The translations under genes and the position numbers were made by a program. A stretch of 64,000 nucleotides of DNA from Myotis daubentonii (lineage: Eukaryota; Chordata; Mammalia; Chiroptera; Vespertilionidae): assembly GCF_963259705.1 (NCBI RefSeq), contig NC_081850.1, positions 33,075,799-33,139,798 on the forward strand, read 5' to 3'. A model generated the notes under the pieces. The model was not told the DNA's origin. It saw nothing but the letters and a program-made list of their open reading frames with translations, and searched no databases. Shown here in pieces: positions 44,727 to 56,409 of the stretch (its first letter is position 1; each line of letters starts with the position of its first letter).

Positions 44727-44950
44727 TTTCTTATTATTATTGAATTTATTGGGGTTACAATGGTTAATAAAATTATATAGGTGTCAAGTTTACAATTCTG
44801 TAATACATCATCTGTATATTGTATTGTGTGTTCACCACCCAAAGTCTAGTCTCCTCCCCTCATCATTTATCCTCCATTTTCCCTCTTCCTTCTCCCTCCA
44901 CACCACCTTACCCTTTGGTAATCACCATACTGTTGTCTGTATCTATGAGG
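44727..44950 (-). mobile_element. L1 3' end, antisense
   Basis: On the plus strand it reads TTATTGGGGTTACAATGGTT, CATCATCTGTATATTGTATT, GTTCACCACCCAAAGTCTAG and GGTAATCACCATACTGTTGT. This is a common L1 3' UTR in reverse, with AATAAA at its end (minus). Confidence 0.75.
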
Positions 44951-45049
44951 TTAATTTTGTTTAATCCCTTCACCTAGCTCACCCAGCACCCCAGCATTCC
45001 TCCCCTCTGATAACTGTATCTGAGTCATATCTATAAGCTATGGAGCCAG

Positions 45050-45190
45050 TTCTAAGGCAGTGAATACCACTACACATTAGAATTTTCTGGGAAGTTTAAA
45101 ATACCCAACGTCAGGAACACATCTCAGACCTACTCAGTCAGAATCTCTGGAAGTGCCCATCATGTGCAGCCAAGTTTGAGAACAGTGCTC
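45050..45190. mobile_element. MER3/MER5-like hAT MITE
   Basis: CACATTAGAATTTTCTGGGA and CATGTGCAGCCAAGTTTGAG follow the MER3-type order. Diverged. Confidence 0.6.
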
Positions 45191-45191
45191 C

Positions 45192-45355
45192 AAGGCAATT
45201 TGCTTCTCAAACTTTAACATGCAGACAAATACCCTGGGCATCTTGTTAAAATGTAGATTCTGACTGGTAGCTCTGTGGTGGATGGAGTCCCAGCAGTTCT
45301 AACAAGCTCCCAGGAGATATTCAAGTTGCTGGTCTGTGGACCACATTTTGAATAG
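45192..45355 (-). mobile_element. MER5-type hAT MITE
   Basis: CATCTTGTTAAAATGTAGAT, CAAGCTCCCAGGAGATATTC and CTGGTCTGTGGACCACATTT are MER5 signatures, directly after the previous MITE. Confidence 0.7.
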
Positions 45356-46575
45356 AAAAGCCCTACGGCTCCTCTTGGCCAAATGTGTATCTTATTCTCT
45401 TAAGAAAAAAAAAAATTCCGTTGGCACCTAAAAAGTGACTGGAAGACTTAACAACCCTTAAGTTTAGGAAGGTCTTCGTATGCAACCACATTTTCATTAC
45501 CCGTATTTCTTCAGCCTATTGAAACATTCTCCCATGACCTTCCCCCAAAGGCCCAATTTTATCATCAGCCACCATAAATTAGTGAATATTTCTGTTCATT
45601 TCTGCTTTTGTCTGATTTTTCATGTTCCTATAGATCCAAGAATGGATCCAGAAATATCCATTTAATGAGCTAAAGTTACTTCCACATGTTGGATGTAGTA
45701 CATAAAATATAACTGTCAACATTTTGGTGAGACTTTGTGCCTGATAACTTAGGAATAAATCATGCAATATCTTGACAGCTTTGCCACTAATGTCAAAACT
45801 ATTCCCTTTCTCAATATCAAGCAGTAATAAAGTTGAAAAAGTACATTTAAGACTCCCAAGAATTTCAAAATGATGCAAAAATTATTTATAAACAAAATTA
45901 TTTCATCACACAATTTTGTTGACAGAGAAGATGCAAAAATTTAGAGTCCAAAGGGTCTTACAGGAAATGCACGAGGTCTCCAGTAATGATTGTGATTAGG
46001 AATTTAAGTATTAGTAGCCAGAGGTTTAAAAAACTCTTTGGTAAGGTATTTAAAAGAGGTTGGTAAATGGGTGTTACTTCAAAAGACAGTTCACTTTTAG
46101 CACAGTTTATCAGATTATATATAAACCAGGAGAATAGAGGAGCCATTTCCGAGCTTCACTCTAAATTAACTTTTGCCTGAGGCTGGTACATATCATGCTG
46201 GTGCTGAGTTTAACTAGCACAGCCCATCTAGAAAATAGATAGTCCAAGAGCCACAAAAAGTTCATAAACCTACAACGTTCACCACTGACAAATAAGAGCA
46301 ATGCATGTATAAAATATAAAAACACTGACAGGAGGAAGAAAAGAAAATCAAACCAATTGAGCACAGATTTGTGATAATAAATACTCAAAATGTGGCTAAT
46401 TTAAGCAAACTCCTGATGACAATTTCAGGGTTTGATTATTGTATCTGATAATGCCAATTTTACAGCCAAAGCATTGAGAAACAAGCATTTAGAGCAATAA
46501 ATAAGGACATTATATTAATAGAAGCCATAATTAATAATGCAAAAAATATTAGTCCTGAATTTACATTCCAAATAT
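45356..46575. other. Unassigned AT-rich sequence
   Basis: No gene or named repeat recognised over about 1.2 kb. The largest frames (45579-45878 and 46161-46388 minus) have no recognisable domain. Confidence 0.35.
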
Positions 46576-46580
46576 AGCAA

Positions 46581-46768
46581 TCTATAATAATAAAAGTGTA
46601 ATATGCTAATTAGACCAGATGTCCTTCCAGGCACCCTACCAGAGGAAGCTGGGGCTGTGAGGGAAGCTCGGGTCCTGGGTACTTCCCAGCAGGCAGAGGG
46701 AAGCCAGTGCAGGCAGTCAGGGGAAGGAAGGCCTACTCTTGCACGAATTTTGTGCATCAGGCCTCTAG
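46581..46768 (+). mobile_element. Short HeliBat-type Helitron, 188 bp
   Basis: Begins TCTATAATAATAAAAGTGTA after A and ends GCACGAATTTTGTGCATCAG, then GCCTCTAG, before T. An internal deletion removes most of the body. Confidence 0.88.
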
Positions 46769-46769
46769 T

Positions 46770-47880
46770 AAGTATATAAAATAAAAACAGATATAAAGTA
46801 AAAATGTAACCATGATCAAGAGATTTTAATCCTCTGCTTTCAGAACAGTACCTGTCAATAAGATAGAGCATTGATAAGGCTACTACAGATCTGAGTAATT
46901 TATTATGTTGCTCAATGCCTCTTAGAGAAAGATCTGCATAGCAAATTCCTCTCAGAGCTCATAGCTAAGACAGAATGTCCTGTTCTGATGGACAGATACT
47001 CTTTTTTTAGCTGATAAAAGTTTAGATCTATTTCAGAAGTTATAAAAATACAAAATTCATATAGCTCCTATTTTGTTGCAGCTACTAGAAAGCACAGGGC
47101 CAAACTTTGCTCTTGAAAAAATGTTACTTTCTTTAGCCACAGCTTTTTAATAGAATAATTTTCTCCCTCTCTGCTTGGATTTCTGCCATTTAATCTGTAT
47201 TACTTAGTGTATCTATGTGTTTATTCTAAGCCACCTCAAATCCTGTTTTGAAAGTATATCATGAGAAATACGTTGATACAGATGCAGATCTGAACACAGT
47301 ATCTAATGAAATACAAGGGATTATACAAACCTGTTGGAAATCCCTGGCCATCTTCAGAATAGGCTCTTTTAAGAATGGACAGGACTAAGCAGGCTTCCTG
47401 GAGCCAAGGCTTTTAAAAGACTCTTTATCATTTGCATAAACCAGCATTAAAATGCCCAACCCAATCCTAGTTCAGATGTGAGATCCTTTGGCTGACCCTG
47501 TCATACCATCTGCACTACCCGGGTTTGCATCTGTATCTCTGACAAGCCTGCGTGCCTAAGGTGGTCCAGCTCCTTCCTGTTCCTGGCTTGCTGTCTCCAT
47601 TTTGGATCCCTTAGCACTGATCTTTTTCCAACATTTACTGGCAGCCCTACTAAGAACCATTCTCACCTAGCAAATCCAGCAAGCTGGTTAACTCCTCCAA
47701 GAGCCAACTCTGCCAACTCTGGCAATGCCCAGATCCAAACAAGCCTGCCTACTAATAGGTCTTAGCACCGTGGGGGACACCATGAAAGTCACATAAGAAA
47801 AGGGAATTCAAAACACATGCTTTCTTTCTAAGTGTCTCTTTCAATACAATGTGGATCACAGAATGAAAAATACCCAAAAG
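46770..47880. other. Unassigned sequence
   Basis: No gene or family recognised. C-rich unclassified text at 47450-47760. Confidence 0.3.
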
Positions 47881-47898
47881 AGCACTTAGTAACTATTT

Positions 47899-48119
47899 TA
47901 AAAATATATATATATTTTATTGATTTTTCACAGAGAGGAAGAGAGAGGGATAGAGAGTTAGAAACATCCATGAGAGAGAAACATCGATCAGCTGCTTCTT
48001 GCACACCTCCCACTGGGGATGTGCCCGCAACCAAGGTGCATGCCCTTAACTGGAATCGAACCTGGGACCTTTCAGTCCACAGGCCGACACTCTATCCACC
48101 AAGCCAAACCGGTTAGGGC
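47899..48119 (-). mobile_element. Ves SINE with about 12-bp TSD
   Basis: Complete minus-strand Ves. AGTAACTATTTT occurs at 47887-47898 and about 48120-48131. Confidence 0.92.
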
Positions 48120-48132
48120 AGTAACTATTTTT

Positions 48133-48342
48133 TTAATATATATTTTTCTTGATTTTAGAGAAGAAGGGAGAGGGAGAGAAAGACAGAAACATCAATGATG
48201 AGAAAGAATCACTGATAGGCTGCCTCCTGCATGCCTTCCACTGGGGATTGAGCCTGGAACCTGGGCAAGTGCCCTGACTGGGAATCAAACCATGACCTCC
48301 TGGTTCATAGGTCGATGCTCACTGGGCCATACCAGCCAGGTT
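48133..48342 (-). mobile_element. Ves-related SINE
   Basis: Second minus-strand SINE immediately beside the first (TTTTTCTTGATTTTAGAGAA to CTGGGCCATACCAGCCAGG), of an older subfamily. Confidence 0.88.
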
Positions 48343-48519
48343 ATTTTTAAAGCATTAATTCTATATATTGGTGCTACAAACTTAAAAAAATAAAGACATG
48401 GAAATGTTAATAATGTCTCAAAATGTGTGCAAAGAAAAAATTATAAACTATCTTAGCAGCCTCAATATCTCTCCTCAGTTAAAAGCTCAACTTTCCACAT
48501 TTCTTTTATATATCTCATT

Positions 48520-48590
48520 TACTCACTCATCAAATAGTTATTGGGTGCCTACTGTGTGTCAGGTCTGGGCTGGGCACTGGAAACAAGAGT
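48520..48590 (+). mobile_element. L2/MIR-like fragment
   Basis: CAAATAGTTATTGGGTGCCT, then ACTGTGTGTCAGGTCTGGGC, is the shared L2/MIR 3' motif. Confidence 0.55.
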
Positions 48591-49031
48591 GAGAAAAAAA
48601 AGAATGAAGGAGAGAAAAAAGGAGCTTATTGTTTAGTGTGTGTGTGGGGGGGGTGCAGTTCTACATATGAGTAAGTACAAGATGTGTGGAAGCACAGATG
48701 AGAGTCCCCTAATTGCAGGGATGGAATGAATAAGGGAGACCTGGAGGACAAGGAAGGGCAGGGCAGGAGTGGGAGCTGCTGTGGGAATGATTGCAAGTAG
48801 AGATGAGAGAAGTGGACAGGAGCAAGAGTTAAAAATGAGGCAAAATGGGCGGGATTCCATGACTAAACAGTAAGATGAGGAAGGGGGAAGAGGCATGGAT
48901 AATATGCAGCATCTAGTTTTGGCAGAAACTCGTGGACACACAGTGGTGTCACCCACTGTGACAGACAGCATAGGAGGAGCAAAACTGTAGAGAATATGAT
49001 GAATGAGGTTAGTTATGTTCCTAAGCAGTAG

Positions 49032-49110
49032 AGGAGAGAAAGGGGGTGAAGAAAAAGGGAGAGGGGAAGAAAAGGAGAGGGCAAGGGGAGAAAAGAGGGT
49101 AGAAGGGTTG
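49032..49110. repeat. Polypurine (GA-rich) tract
   Basis: Nearly 80 bases consist almost only of G and A. Such tracts can adopt triplex (H-DNA) structure. Open frames on the minus strand there are Pro/Ser/Phe artefacts. Confidence 0.85.
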
Positions 49111-50030
49111 AAGACTGATGATCCCAGGATTACTCACATCTTTACTGACCACAGATGCTCGAGGGAAAGATGAAGACGATTCTAAACATACATTTGCCCT
49201 TCTTACTAGCTGGGAACTGACACCCTTAAACCTAGAGACCTGGACCACATGGTGTGTGTGCTGGAAGGACTCTATTTGCCCAGGCCAGAAGCAAGATGAG
49301 TGGCTTGGAGAAAAATCTGGCAAATCAACTTCTTGGCCCAATCCCCTGGGGCCCTCAACTCATGGAAAGGAGGAATCCAACCGGAAGAACTGAAAAAGGG
49401 GGATTCTCTAGAAGTCCTACAATTGCGGCCCAGAGGCTTCTATTTCTCTGGTTCACATTTGGTTTTCTAAAGGCAGGTAATGGCTGCACTTCTTCCCAAG
49501 TGGAGGGCTCAGGCCCTCCCAGTGTAGCAGCATGTGTACCAAATGGCCAAGAGACAAGCCCAAGTAGATCAGTGAGCCACAAAGAGGCCGAAGAAGCAAA
49601 CAAATGCCAACTCAAGGAAAACTGTTGGACTTAATGGAGCAGGAATTTTACAGGTGAGAGAATGGGAAACTCCAAACATGGGAAAGGACTTTCTTAACCT
49701 TTGATTTGAACTTGATCCAATACATTTGGTTCCTGGAGTAAAACTAGCTGGAGTATTAGTTGAATGCTCAGATCTTAGAAACATTGACAAGTCCCAAAGG
49801 TAGAAAGACCAATCATGTTTCTACTAACCTACTAAGAGCTGACCTAAGTAATTAGAAGTATGGAAAACCTACAACCTAATTCAGAGTGACCAACCAGAGT
49901 CCCACTGTGGTCCCAGGAGAGATGATGGGGTATTTATAAGAGGAAAAGGAAAAGCAAAGATGCAGCTTTTCACCCAAACATAGAGACAAAGTGTAAATTC
50001 AAAGTAGATGAGAATAAAGTATGGATTTTT
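49111..50030. other. Unassigned sequence
   Basis: Two overlapping plus-strand frames (49118-49393 and 49254-49634) show no known domain and lack codon bias that I can judge. Considered non-coding. Confidence 0.35.
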
Positions 50031-50038
50031 TCCCCCAA

Positions 50039-50041
<3 letters not shown>

Positions 50042-50082
<41 letters not shown>
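50042..50082. repeat. (CA)n microsatellite
   Basis: About 20 uninterrupted CA units. Confidence 0.97.
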
Positions 50083-50084
<2 letters not shown>

Positions 50085-50724
50085 CCAAACACCTTCTGAA
50101 ATACAGACAATGAAAATATTGAAATTATTCTGTGAGTGCTAGAAGATTCCAATTGTGCAAATCTTTGATGAGTCAATGAGTATCATTCCCTAGGAAATTT
50201 ACAGAGCGCTGTGTGAACTATCAGATCTTGTACAGGCATGTACATGCAGGATAGTAAGGGTTGGACCTGTGTGCACATGGCCTCTCAGAGTGAAAAGCAA
50301 GTCACAAGTGCACTGTGTCTTAGATTTGACATAGGAAAAGCAGAGTAATGGCCTGCCAGGTCTGACAAGTTTTTCTTCTGTTTTTTTCCTAGCACTTCTC
50401 TGTGTAGTTAACCCAACACAGAAAGTGAGTCTTTCAAGATGAGCTTCCAGAGAGATTCTTCAGGTCATCACTTTCTCAGACAACATTTCCTTTACTTATT
50501 TTTTCTAAGAGAATAATCTATTTCAAGGAAGCATAAAAAATAGCTCTCTTCCAAAAACAGTGGCCCTTTAAGACACCTGGGTAAGGGGCAGTGAGAGCCT
50601 TCAAAGTAAATCTGGACTCAGATTTAGAAAGAAGTCCTTCATTTTTTCAGAGATTACTTTTCTCACCTACATTGGCCTGCAGTAGCCTCCTAATTTGGGG
50701 ACACTGGGGTTGTCTTTACAGTGG
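50083..50724. other. Unassigned sequence
   Basis: No gene or repeat family recognised. Confidence 0.3.
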
Positions 50725-50732
50725 CCTTAGAT

Positions 50733-50955
50733 CAGCAGTTCTCAACCTGTGGATCGCTACCTCCTTGGGGGTAGGACGACCCTTTCACAGGGGTCGCCTA
50801 AGACCATCGGAAAACACATATATAATTACATATTGTTTTTGTGATTAATCACTATGCTTTAATTATGTTCAATTTGTAACAATGAAATTGGGGGTCACCA
50901 CAACATGAGGAACTGTATTAAAGGGTCGCGGCATTAGGAAGGCTGAGAACCACTG
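50733..50955. mobile_element. hAT MITE (GTTCTCAACCTGTGGATCGC family)
   Basis: Ends CAGCAGTTCTCAACC and GGCTGAGAACCACTG are inverted. The 8-bp TSD CCTTAGAT is perfect (50725-50732 and 50956-50963). The body has GGTCGCCTAAGACCATCGGA and TAAAGGGTCGCGGCATTAGG. No ORF of its own. Confidence 0.93.
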
Positions 50956-51498
50956 CCTTAGATGAATACTTTTGTTGTGAGTGAGAATAAATCTGACTGT
51001 AAGCTTCCCAGAAGTCAGTGTAAAGAGGGAAGTTTGGTAAGAATTGTACTTGGCTAAGAGAAAGAACTGTGAAAATATCCGGAAGGAAAAAGGATTTCCT
51101 AGTGCTGAATCCTGACAGTCCGTGCAGGGGAACAGACACAGGAACACTGAGCGATGTGTTTGAGAACACGGTTTTCAACAGCACTTGTTTTGCTAGTGCA
51201 AACGCTGAAATAGTTTTATTTTGTAGTGACCACTGGTAAAAGGAGAAAGCACAGTATTAAAATTTAATTCAGTGAAGGAGATTCTGTTCAGAGTTAAGCT
51301 GAGTTGGTCCAAGTAAATATTCTTCTCGTAGGTGAACTTGATTCAAAGACAGGTCTAAAATTAGTAGAAGACTGTACAGATAGGATGGCCTTTGGGTTAT
51401 ATTTCCTAATGCACCTCTCTCAAAGGAAATTTGAATAGGAGCTGTAAAAGTCCAGATTCTTCTCTCTAACAAGTTCCTGGGAGTGCTGATGGTATAGA

Positions 51499-51825
51499 CA
51501 AGGATCAGTAAACAATAGCCTATGGACCAAATCTGGCACACTACTTTTATATGGACCGTAAGTAAAGAACGGTGTGTACATTTCTTAAACAGGTGGAAAA
51601 AGTCAAAAGAATAGTATTTTCTGACGTGTGAGAAAAATATTAAATTTAAACGTCAGTGTTTATTAATAAAGTTGTTTTGACACAGCCAAACTCATTCATT
51701 TACATTTTGTCTATGAATACTTTCATACTACAACAGCAGAGTGAAAGTGTTGCAACAGAGACTGTGTATCCTGCAAAGTCTAAAATATGTACTATTTGGC
51801 CCTTTGTAGAAAAAAAAAAAGCCAA
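51499..51825. mobile_element. Old hAT-Charlie-type MITE
   Basis: GATCAGTAAACAATAGCCTA, GACACAGCCAAACTCATTCA, CAAAGTCTAAAATATGTACT and TTGGCCCTTTGTAG follow the same family as 2816-3024, opposite orientation, with extra sequence in the left half. Confidence 0.75.
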
Positions 51826-51839
51826 TATCTGAAATATAC

Positions 51840-52775
51840 AGCTGATTGATGACAGACCTCTACTTAAAACCAGACAAGTATATTACGGGATGCTCTAATT
51901 GGAGCCACTCTTGAATTACTAGTCCCCAAATAATTTATAGAAAGAGAGCCAGAATTTTCCTCAGGAAGTTTCATGTAGTGGTAGGCTTTCCTCCTATTTG
52001 TACAGATGAGAAAACAGACCTAAGATATTAAGTGGAGGCACAAGCAGACTTCCAGGTGAAGATGGTACAACCAAGCAGGATTGGAGACTCTTCACTCACA
52101 AGGTTATTGGATAAAACAAAAAATAGAAGAAAATTTTTAAAAATTTACCAAATGTGTAACTGAACATGAGAAAGCACTGTGAGTACTTTCAATCTCATTG
52201 ATGACCGATTTGCCATAAACTTCAAAACTTGGTGGGTAACCAGGGAAGCATAGCACTGAAGAAAAGTAAGGCAACAATAGGAACTCTCATTAATTATCCT
52301 CAACTGTAAATGAAGTGAGAGGTGAGTAAGCAGCCCTGGGAAAAGTCAAAGTCAGGATTTGCAGAGACAGGAGGGGCTGCCGGAGCTTGTCATTTTTTCA
52401 GGGCATTGTGCTGAGTCAGAGGAATGAATAAGAAGTGGGATAGAGCATTGGCTGGGTGGAGTGAGCTTTGTAATCTCACCCTTTAGAGATTCCACAGAAC
52501 CCAACTGAAGACTGCACTTAGCTCAGACCAGCTCTTTCCTATCCTCACACCATGCCCATACTCTCGGTTTGTAGAAAAGTGGATAGAAAACAGCACATTG
52601 CTCTTAAAAGGGCTGGAATGGAATAGGTAATTTATTCCCAGTGAAGAAGGAAACAATGACAATTTGAATAGATGTCATGAAGGAAATATAGGAAATAATC
52701 AGAGTGAATGCAGAAGAAAATACACAAAGAAATTAAGAAAGTTAAGATGAAAGATAATTTTTTTTAAAAAAAGGT
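51840..52775. other. Unassigned, possibly old L1 5' sequence
   Basis: The phrase CAGACTTCCAGGTGAAGATG (52047-52066) is reminiscent of an L1 5' start, but the rest cannot be placed. No gene. Confidence 0.3.
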
Positions 52776-52782
52776 GAAATAT

Positions 52783-52995
52783 GGCTCAGCCAGTGTGGCT
52801 CAGTGGTTGAGCATCAACCTATGAACCAGGAGGTCATGGTTCAATTCCCAGTCAGGGAACATGCCTGGGTTTTGGGTTCGATGTCTGGTGGGGGTGTGTA
52901 GGAAGCAGCCAATCGATGATTCTCTCTCACCATTGATGTTTCTATCTCTCCCTCTCCCTTCCTCTCTGAAATCAATAAAAATATAATTTTTTAAA
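52783..52995 (+). mobile_element. Ves-related SINE
   Basis: GGCTCAGCCAGTGTGGCTCA head, GGTTCAATTCCCAGTC box B, and AATCAATAAAAATATAATTT tail. Confidence 0.9.
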
Positions 52996-53074
52996 ATGAT
53001 TTTAAGTTTTTTAAAGTCTTAAGATATTTTCAGCTTTTGCTTTTTTTAAAATTTATTTTTTTGTTAACCTTTAC

Positions 53075-53297
53075 CTGAGGATATTTTTTCCAATGATTTT
53101 TAGAGAGAATGAAAGGGGTGGGGAGAAGAGAAAGAAACATCAATGTCTCACTTCGACTGGCTGCCTCTTGTGTGCAACTCAACTGGGGCTGGGAGTTGAA
53201 CCTGCAACCCAGGTACATGGCCTTGACCGGGAATTGAATTTGAGGCCCTTTTGTGCTTGGGCTGACACTGTCAACACTGAGCCATACAGGCCAGGGC
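53075..53297 (-). mobile_element. Ves-related SINE
   Basis: GAGGATATTTTTTCCAATGA tail, and head end GAGCCATACAGGCCAGGGCT. Convergent with the previous SINE. Confidence 0.87.
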
Positions 53298-53464
53298 TCA
53301 GCTGTTGTTTTTTGAAGTGTTATGTGTAGACAGGCTCCTTACCTTCTGTTTCCCAAGAAAATGTTAGTCCCAGCTCTGTCACTTTGTAAAATTGAGACCT
53401 TATCCCCCAGGACCTGATTCCTCATCCCCCCAAATGAGGATTTGACTACAATTAAATTACATCA

Positions 53465-53548
53465 GAATCTCTAGGGACCCAAGTGTCAATATTTTAAAGC
53501 TTCCCAAGTGATCCCATGGGCAACCAAAGTTGAGAACTACTCAACTAA
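53465..53548. mobile_element. MER3-like MITE fragment
   Basis: CAGAATCTCTAGGGACCCAA, then CAATATTTTAAAGCTTCCCA and AAGTTGAGAACTACTC, fits the right half of a MER3-type element. Confidence 0.55.
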
Positions 53549-53614
53549 TATCTAAATTGCTCCAAACGCCAAAATTCTATTAGTCCAATTTCAGCTTTCT
53601 CAGGCCTATTACTT

Positions 53615-53817
53615 AGGTTCACCGAAGCCAGACAATTCTTTGTTGGAGGTGGGGAAGAGAGCTCTCTTGCACTGTGGGATGTTGAAGAGCATTCTTTGAT
53701 CCCACCCACTCTATGCCAGTAGCACAACCTATCCCAAGTGGTGACAACAAAAATGCCTCCAGATATTGCCAAATGTTCCCTTGAGGACACAATCATCCCC
53801 AGTTGAGAACCACTGCA
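53615..53817 (-). mobile_element. MER20-type hAT MITE
   Basis: CTATGCCAGTAGCACAACCT, GTGACAACAAAAATGCCTCC, GATATTGCCAAATGTTCCCT and CCCCAGTTGAGAACCACTG are MER20 signatures in reverse. Confidence 0.85.
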
Positions 53818-53829
53818 CTCCTGCAAGCC

Positions 53830-54735
53830 ACGGTAAACCAAACACAATTCAGTCGAATTTAAAGGCTTTTATAATATACAGCAACATTTTATTTGTGTTT
53901 TATCTTATCTGTGAGTGCCTCCACACCAAATTTTTATTAAACAAAGAAACTTCATTTCCAGACTTGAATGTTGATGTTGCATTGCCGACAACCAGCAGAG
54001 GGCACATCTAAATATTGACGGATCCTTCTACTTTCCTCTGAGCTCCTTCAAGGTGGTGATAAGACAATGGCACAAGCTGGCCCCACAACCCATGCATGTA
54101 GAACAAAGGGAGAATAGGGAGAAAGACAGGACTGAAGGTTGAAGAAAGATCTGAGGAGAGAAAAGATAACACCAAAGAGCCAGGGAATTGGCAAGCAGAC
54201 CAAGTGGGGGACATTGAACTGAAAATTAGTTCCAGAAACTAAAGAGGATTCCAGCTACGCAGAGACACAAGGTCACTTCGTTTCTGGAAGGGACGGCAGG
54301 AGATATGGAAGAATACCTTGACTTCTCGCTGCTTTTACCTGGTCTAACCCAACTGCCCCTGCAGAGGAGCAGTGACAAGGGCATGAACAACCTCTCCCCA
54401 CCTGTGACCTTGTGAGGGAGCCCAAGATATCATGTTGCAACTGCCATAGTGTACTGCAATTTAAAACTGCTAAGTGTGTTCTGCTCAGGGTATACCATCT
54501 GGTTTTCTGGAGGGTCTACAAGTTTCATAAATCTTCTCGCTAGGCTCCTGTGATGCTGGCTTTGTTATTATTCCCGGTGAATTCTCCACTCACTCAGTCT
54601 TCTTAAGACCCATGAACTCTTCTAAAAATAAGTCTTCTAAAGTCAGCTTTGATTACCTATCACTTCTCACTTACCAGCAGGCTGGATTTTTTCCTCTGGC
54701 TTACTTTTTTTCTGACAACAACATATTACCAATTC
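53830..54735. other. Unassigned sequence
   Basis: No gene or repeat recognised. Confidence 0.3.
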
Positions 54736-54737
54736 CT

Positions 54738-54857
54738 TTCAGTGGGGGTGAGGGGGGCGCAGGAGGCAGTCGGTGGATGTTTCTCTCTCATCGATGTTTC
54801 TAACTCTCTCTCCCTCTTCCTTCCTCTCTCTGAAAGCAATAAAAACATATTTTTAAA
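54738..54857 (+). mobile_element. 5'-truncated Ves SINE
   Basis: Only the 3' half is present (GTGGGGGTGAGGGGGGCGCA, ATCGATGTTTCTAACTCTCT, AATAAAAACATATTT). CCTTTCAG flanks both sides (54731-54738 approximately and 54863-54870), so truncation occurred at insertion rather than by later deletion. Confidence 0.85.
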
Positions 54858-54896
54858 AAATCCCTTTCAGAGGGGGCTTAGCCTGATGATTCAAAC

Positions 54897-55118
54897 CAGT
54901 GGTTCTCAACCTTGGCTGTGCATTAGAATCACCTGGGAATCTTTTTAAAATCCTGATTTCTGGGCCTCATCCTCCAGAAATTCTGTTTTTTTGTTATGGG
55001 TTGGGGCCACAACATTAGTAACAAAGAAACAGAAATACCGGAGGACGAGGCCTGGACATCAGTATTTTAAAAAGATTCCCAGGTGATTCTAATGTGCGGC
55101 CAAGGTTGAGAACCACTG
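54897..55118 (+). mobile_element. MER3-type hAT MITE with perfect TSD
   Basis: Inverted ends CAGTGGTTCTCAACCTTGG and CCAAGGTTGAGAACCACTG. TSD ATTCAAAC at 54889-54896 and 55119-55126. The central part (about 54990-55050) is unusual for MER3 and includes TAACAAAGAAACAGAAATAC. Confidence 0.9.
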
Positions 55119-55198
55119 ATTCAAACAGTTCTAGCTTGACACCTCTCTCATCTTTTAGCAAAATGCCCGTGTTAAAGGGAGAACAGCCACCTAAGATA

Positions 55199-55477
55199 CA
55201 GTGGGGCCTTGACTTACGAGTTTAATTCGTTCTGTGACGGAGCTCGTAACTCAAATTACTCATATGTCAAATCAAAAAGTGAACGAGTGAGACACTGATG
55301 CTGGGCTGATGTTGTGGCGTTCACTGTGACATTCGCTGTGCCAACTAGTGGTGGGGTATCTGAAGCTGGCTCGTAACCCGAATTTTAGCTCGCAACTAAA
55401 AGCAAAAAATCGGCCGAGAGACGGCTCTATCTCGAAAAACTCGTTAGTCTGGACACTCATAAGTCAAGGCCCCACTG
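55199..55477. mobile_element. Tigger/pogo-type MITE, 279 bp (second copy)
   Basis: Same family, length and orientation as 802-1080: ends CAGTGGGGCCTTGACTTA and TAAGTCAAGGCCCCACTG with TA on both sides (55197-55198 and 55478-55479). The open frame inside is shared by both copies and is a shadow. Confidence 0.9.
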
Positions 55478-55489
55478 TAGTATTTTTTT

Positions 55490-56215
55490 TTTTTAATTAT
55501 CACATATTTCCCCATTTAAAACAATACATACACGGAGGAAAGGGAAAGCGAAAGGCTCAGGCATGCTTCCGGAGGGAGAGCCCACTGGTCCTCCATCCTA
55601 AGGGTTTTAAGGGTGGATAGTTTAGGGGAGGTCCCAGGGGAAGATCTCAGTAGAACATTCAGCAGTTTTCCAGGTGTGTCCTTTCAGGGTTGTGGTCTCC
55701 ACTGATGGATTGGTCAGGGGTCATTATTCAATGTAGCTGGTCCTGAGGGCAGATAATGAAATTGCTGGTCTGCTTTTGTTGCTTTTTTGGGGCCTGGGGC
55801 TGAAATACAACTGAGGCCTAGATGTTGTCTCTAGAGAGGAAAGGTTGGAGGGGTCCAAACCATATGACCAAGGATTTGCTAGGGGAGGAAAGGTCACCCT
55901 GGGGATGAGGTGCCATCCTACAATTGTCCTTTGCTAGGCACCTGGGCTTTCGGCCCTGGTGACCTTCTGTACATGGCCCACACATGGCCCATTGTTTTTG
56001 CTCATGTCTGTCTAACTGCCTAGCTGTCAGCACATCACTTCTGGTATTTCAAAGGAGTGTCAACTGAGATGCACAGGAACAATGGACAGGGCTGGTTTAA
56101 AACCTTTCACTGAAGAAGTTACAGGCCTGAGGTCTGACTACTCACCATGACCTGCCCAGTTAGGAATTTATGATCACATCACCCTATGCGGTTACTTTCC
56201 ATAGAACCCCTTTTT
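55490..56215 (-). mobile_element. LTR-like repeat, family not resolved
   Basis: Read on the minus strand this is a non-coding, moderately GC-rich block ending at a T run (55484-55495 on plus). Its segment 56060-56215 recurs inverted at 60928-61090, with shared strings ATGATCACAT/ATAAATTCCTAACTG and GGTCATGGT. It is therefore a dispersed repeat, plausibly an LTR. No viral genes are present. Confidence 0.5.
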
Positions 56216-56221
56216 TCATCC

Positions 56222-56394
56222 ACAGTGTCAACGTAGATTCATTCATCAGTTTTAACAAATGGACAATTCTGGTGGAGGATATTGATAATGGGGGAGGCTG
56301 TGCGTGAGCGAGGGCAGGGAGTATATGGGAAATCTCTGTATCTTCTGCTCAATTTGGTTGGGAATCTAAAACTGCTCTAAAAATAAATTCTATT
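56222..56394 (+). mobile_element. Old L1M 3' end
   Basis: GATATTGATAATGGGGGAGG, TATATGGGAAATCTCTGTAT, AATTTGGTTGGGAATCTAAA and ACTGCTCTAAAAATAAATTC are the 3' end of an old mammalian L1. Its A-rich tail was the target of the HAL1 insertion. Confidence 0.75.
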
Positions 56395-56409
56395 AAAAAA
56401 TTTAAGTAA

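Noticed and set aside
49118..49634. Overlapping plus-strand frames as a host gene
   Set aside because: No start context, domain, splice structure or homologue was recognised, and the two frames overlap out of phase.
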